Of a DNA stretch of 64,000 bases, positions 60,770 through 64,000 are shown one piece after another; the first letter of the stretch is position 1, and every line of letters begins with the position of its first letter. The notes beneath the pieces were generated by a model. It worked only from the letters and a program-made list of their open reading frames with translations, was not told the origin of the DNA and did no database searches. Position numbers and translations under genes: made by a program. Where the stretch lies: positions 1,538,928-1,602,927 of the forward strand of contig JAYKAV010001000.1 of the NCBI GenBank assembly GCA_035582835.1, in the 5' to 3' direction. This DNA is from Phoebastria nigripes. Its lineage: Eukaryota; Chordata; Aves; Procellariiformes; Diomedeidae.

Positions 60770-63267
60770 ATAATCTAATTAATATAATCAAAACCATGTA
60801 CAGACACCAGAATAAACAATACCAAACAGTAAGGCAAGTAACGTATCTTACAATGAAAATAAAATGAATGTCCCAGGCTTCTTAAATCACTGTTTCATTA
60901 CATAGCTTTGCTTTCTATCAGCTTTGATCTCCTTCATTTCATTAGAGCAAACTTCTCATTAGAGGCATGAATTTCTTCCTATGAAATTGATCTCACATTC
61001 AGCACTGATATCTAGTGACTTTTTCCAGTTTCAGCTTTAGTCTTTTTGTACAGCACTTTAAAAAAAAGAAAACAAACACAAATTATTACATCATAAGTAG
61101 AAGAACATATGGCACGTCCAAAAGTGACTACACAATAAATATGTTTCTAATAAATACTTTGGTGCTGAGTAAATTACAGAAGAGAGAAGACAATAAACTA
61201 CCATTCTGCTATTAATTCCTTTTCTTAGCATGGTAGCAGTTATTAAATTAGTTTAATCATAGCCAAGCAGTTGAGGTGCAGTAGCACTGCTTATTACACT
61301 AGCCATTATCATCTCACTGTTACCCTGGGCTTTCCTCATCTGTTTTATATTCACCTTATCTCTCAGATGCATAGCTTGTAAGCCTTCTTATTTTATATAA
61401 AAAATGGGTGTATTTTACATGTCACAACTGGGCCTCGATATACGATTCTGGCCTTCAAGTTTTGTCAAAAATAAATACTGATTATAATAATTTCAGAGCA
61501 ACGGACAAAACTCATTTAGCCTCAGGATAGAACATTGTGCAAAAATTTTACTTTGTTTAGCTTGCATTGATTCACAGATGCATAGAGAAACAGAGGAGAT
61601 AAAACTTAGAAGAGCCTGCCCACTACATACCAATTTTAGCAATTGTTGTACCCAAAGTTAATTCTACAGTGTTAGTGCATTTTTTTTTTCATGAAGTTTT
61701 ACCAGTTTATTTGTGGTATTCATGAGTTCTGAGTATTTGGACAAATGAGGACATTTTCAGTGGTCTTCCTTATCTGTAATAAAAGTAATGGAAGGCCTGC
61801 AGTTTGGTATCTGACGAACTCTGTATTTAGGAGTGGATTCTTATATCTGTAGGCTGGGCAAGTGGGGCTTCTGCAAATAAACTGTCCCATTACAGCTTTC
61901 TAGTTAAAGATCAGCTGCAGGAAACAGTAAATTTAAAATAGTGATGACAATATTAAAACTTCCTGAGGAAGAAGGAGACTATTGAAGATAAGGAGGCAAA
62001 TATCCTATTAGAAGAAATAGAATTAAATGCTCTATGGTGACTCTAAAGCATTGTGCAAGTATTCACAGTGGGCTATAGATGAGAATATGAAAAAGATGAG
62101 TGTTATAACATCAAGGGGTATGAATGACAAACAGATGCTAAACAGACAAATGAGCTATGGCTGAAGGAGGCCAGTGCCGTTGTATGCTGAGGGAAGAGAG
62201 AGGAGAGGAAGAGGTGGATAAAAAAAATATAGCCCCAGAGAAAACTGAAAACCATGCTGAGAAGTAGTCTGGAGAAGATCACAGGAAACAGCTTATGGAA
62301 TTAAAAACATTTGGGAAATTACAGCACTTAGGAGGAATTAAATATAAGAAAGTAATGGTCATCTATGAAAATAGAAACTTCAAAAAGGAAGGGACTGCAA
62401 CACAGAACCTGGAGGAGAAGAGCTAGAAAATCAGTAGATACGATCACAGCATGAATAGAGAGAGACATGCTAAGGACCCCATGCAACGTATCAGTCTCTA
62501 GGAAGACCTTTTATGAACAGTTAACAATAGACTTTGGCAACAGAGAGCAAGGAAACGTCTGAGAGAGAGGAATATCTGACTGAAGTGATGGTCTTACATC
62601 AGTCCCATCATGACTGGGAAGAATGTGTATCAGATATAAATAGCATCTTAATTTATTTCAAGTGGATATAACTTGCTTTTCACTGATACTCCTTACTGTT
62701 AATTTGTTAAAGATGCTGAGATTATATAGATAAATATTAACATAATTTACAAAGTAATGTAAAATTACACTGGAAGCAGAAGCACTAAAATAGTGCAAAT
62801 GTATTTTTTATTTTCCTAATGAATTAACCATATTGAAAGTATTATTTTCAGACTTTGATTATCCATGTAAGCCAGTGGAAATATTTGTCAAGTATTCAGA
62901 TTTAAGAAATGGACCCAAACATAGATAAGAAAATGAGTTCATAATGAGAACAGATGCTACAGAGACAAANGATATCTTCAAAAATCGTATATAGCTTAAT
63001 CCCACAGTCATTTTCTGTATGTATTTAGAATCTAACTTCTAAAAGTATTTAACAGTTGTTCTGCTCAGCAGGGCAACATGTGGGTGATTTAGGGGCTGCA
63101 TACTTAATGCTTACCTCCCTGCTTATGCCAGTCAGGTATCTTTTTCTGTGTGCTTGCCAAGTCATTTCTGTACCTAAGATGACATGAAGTTGCATGAGAG
63201 ACCAAGTTTCATCTCATTTCCTTTGTGCAAATATTTCTGAGGTGCAGACTGTAGGAATTAAATACTA
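60770..63267. other. Non-coding stretch, no gene seen
   Basis: AT-rich DNA with a marked purine-rich stretch at 61950-62580, listed separately, and one ambiguous base at 62970. TAAT-rich sequence at 60770-61000 may be regulatory, but I could not separate it from background. Confidence 0.55.
61950..62580 (+). other. Purine-rich, strand-asymmetric stretch
   Basis: The plus strand is visibly biased to A and G over about 600 bp: by hand count 45 of 60 bases are purines at 62161-62220 and 42 of 60 at 62341-62400. It is not a simple repeat, and no long open frame accompanies it. An old transposon whose consensus is purine-rich, or a transcribed non-coding exon, could produce such skew; I recognise neither. 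Confidence 0.4.
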
Positions 63268-63330
63268 AAATCTCATTGAATCGGACAGGAATTAGGCACT
63301 TCGGTACCTTTGTAGATCGTGGCCTAGCCC
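63268..63330 (+). repeat. Fossil of an old sauropsid interspersed repeat
   Basis: 'aaatctcattgaa', 'ggaattaggcac', 'ggtacctttgtagatcgtgg' and 'cctag' follow, in order and spacing, a motif I remember from reptile and bird repeats ('...ccattgaaatcaatgggag', 'ttaggcacctaaatac', 'ctttgaggatctgggcc'). Divergence is high, consistent with great age. The family name is unknown to me. Confidence 0.5.
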
Positions 63331-64000
63331 AGAGTTTCATGAACAGGGCCTAGGTCAGTCACCGTTTAATACGGTGCCTTCTACCACCATCGATATGGTA
63401 CCCAATTTTAAGTGCTTAGTTATCTGAATAGAATTTGCTTGTTAACTTGTTAAAAGATCTGTGAGACATAATCCCAAAGCTGGTTAGGCTAATGTAGAGT
63501 AGCCTCAGTAGAAGACAATTTTTCCTTCCAAAATTATCCAGAAGGTGGGAAAAGTAGGTTAAAATAACTTCAGGAATGGGTTCCAGCTCCTTCATACGCT
63601 GGGCAAAAGAGGTGAAACATGGGGAAAAGGAGTGATCAGCTGTGCTTGGAGAATGCAAGTTTGTTCAAACCACGGGGGTGTAGGTGGAAGAATGCTTTAA
63701 TTGTGGGTTCTGTGAATAACGGTCCAAGTGTGCCCAAGAGCAGAACCTCAAATTTCTAGTGAAAATTTTTTGTTGAGCATGTGTGTGTGTTTGATCTTCT
63801 ACATGCCTCTGAGGTTGGTTGCCAAGAGAGAGCTTTTGAACTTTCAGTTTTGTACTTTCTTGCTTGAGACGACATATAGGTCGTACCATAACAGCTTGTT
63901 TTAAAGTTACAAAAACTATTAAATGCTTCTGTAATCATAGTCATGGTCATATTTTTATATGACTTTGTAAACTGAGCATCCATGTGAAATACATGAATGA
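63331..64000. other. Non-coding stretch, no gene seen
   Basis: Ends the window without a recognised feature except a short (TG)6 at about 63780-63791. Reverse frames of 74-80 codons match no family. Confidence 0.55.

Noticed and set aside
1..64000. Prokaryotic systems, CRISPR arrays, defence islands, phage or operons
   Set aside because: No regularly spaced repeats, no ribosome-binding-site-led frames and no long coding sequences; the CR1 element and texture show vertebrate nuclear DNA.

Overview
This window looks like nuclear DNA from a bird. The strongest evidence is a CR1 LINE fragment at 35758-36342 on the minus strand. It has the typical avian CR1 3' end, with 8-bp terminal repeats and the 'ggttggaagggacc' block, and it encodes the C-terminal part of the CR1 reverse-transcriptase protein. 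The rest of the window also fits a bird: it is AT-rich, poor in transposable elements, and carries a few worn traces that resemble old repeats shared among reptiles and birds. There are no operons, ribosome-binding-site-led genes, CRISPR arrays or other prokaryotic features.

I found no host protein-coding gene, convincing exon, tRNA, rRNA or recognisable small RNA. Apart from the CR1 fragment, the open reading frames are short, match no family I know, often overlap each other on opposite strands, and are what AT-rich non-coding DNA produces. The window is therefore intergenic (a gene desert) or lies inside a very large intron; the sequence alone does not decide between these.

Layout. 1-17.9 kb: mostly featureless AT-rich DNA with homopolymer and G/T-rich tracts and two candidate conserved non-coding blocks (about 3.2-3.8 and 6.8-7.4 kb). 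17.9-18.7 kb: a dense homeodomain-motif block. 18.7-35.7 kb: simple repeats and three more candidate regulatory blocks. 35.8-36.3 kb: the CR1 fragment, inside a 33-43 kb zone rich in single ambiguous bases. 36.3-47.9 kb: mostly featureless, with old repeat traces and one candidate block. 47.9-53.0 kb: the most interesting stretch, with three candidate regulatory blocks and a small CpG cluster within 5 kb. 53-64 kb: a short GC-rich patch, an unexplained 160-codon minus-strand frame, an old palindromic repeat, a purine-rich strand-asymmetric stretch and another repeat fossil.

The working picture is a regulatory landscape: scattered short blocks rich in TAAT, octamer, PBX/MEIS-like and AP-1 motifs, separated by neutral DNA. 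Such blocks usually serve a distant developmental gene, but I cannot name it. The calls of 'candidate conserved element' rest on motif density and sequence texture only; conservation was not measured. I saw no evidence of a new multi-gene system.
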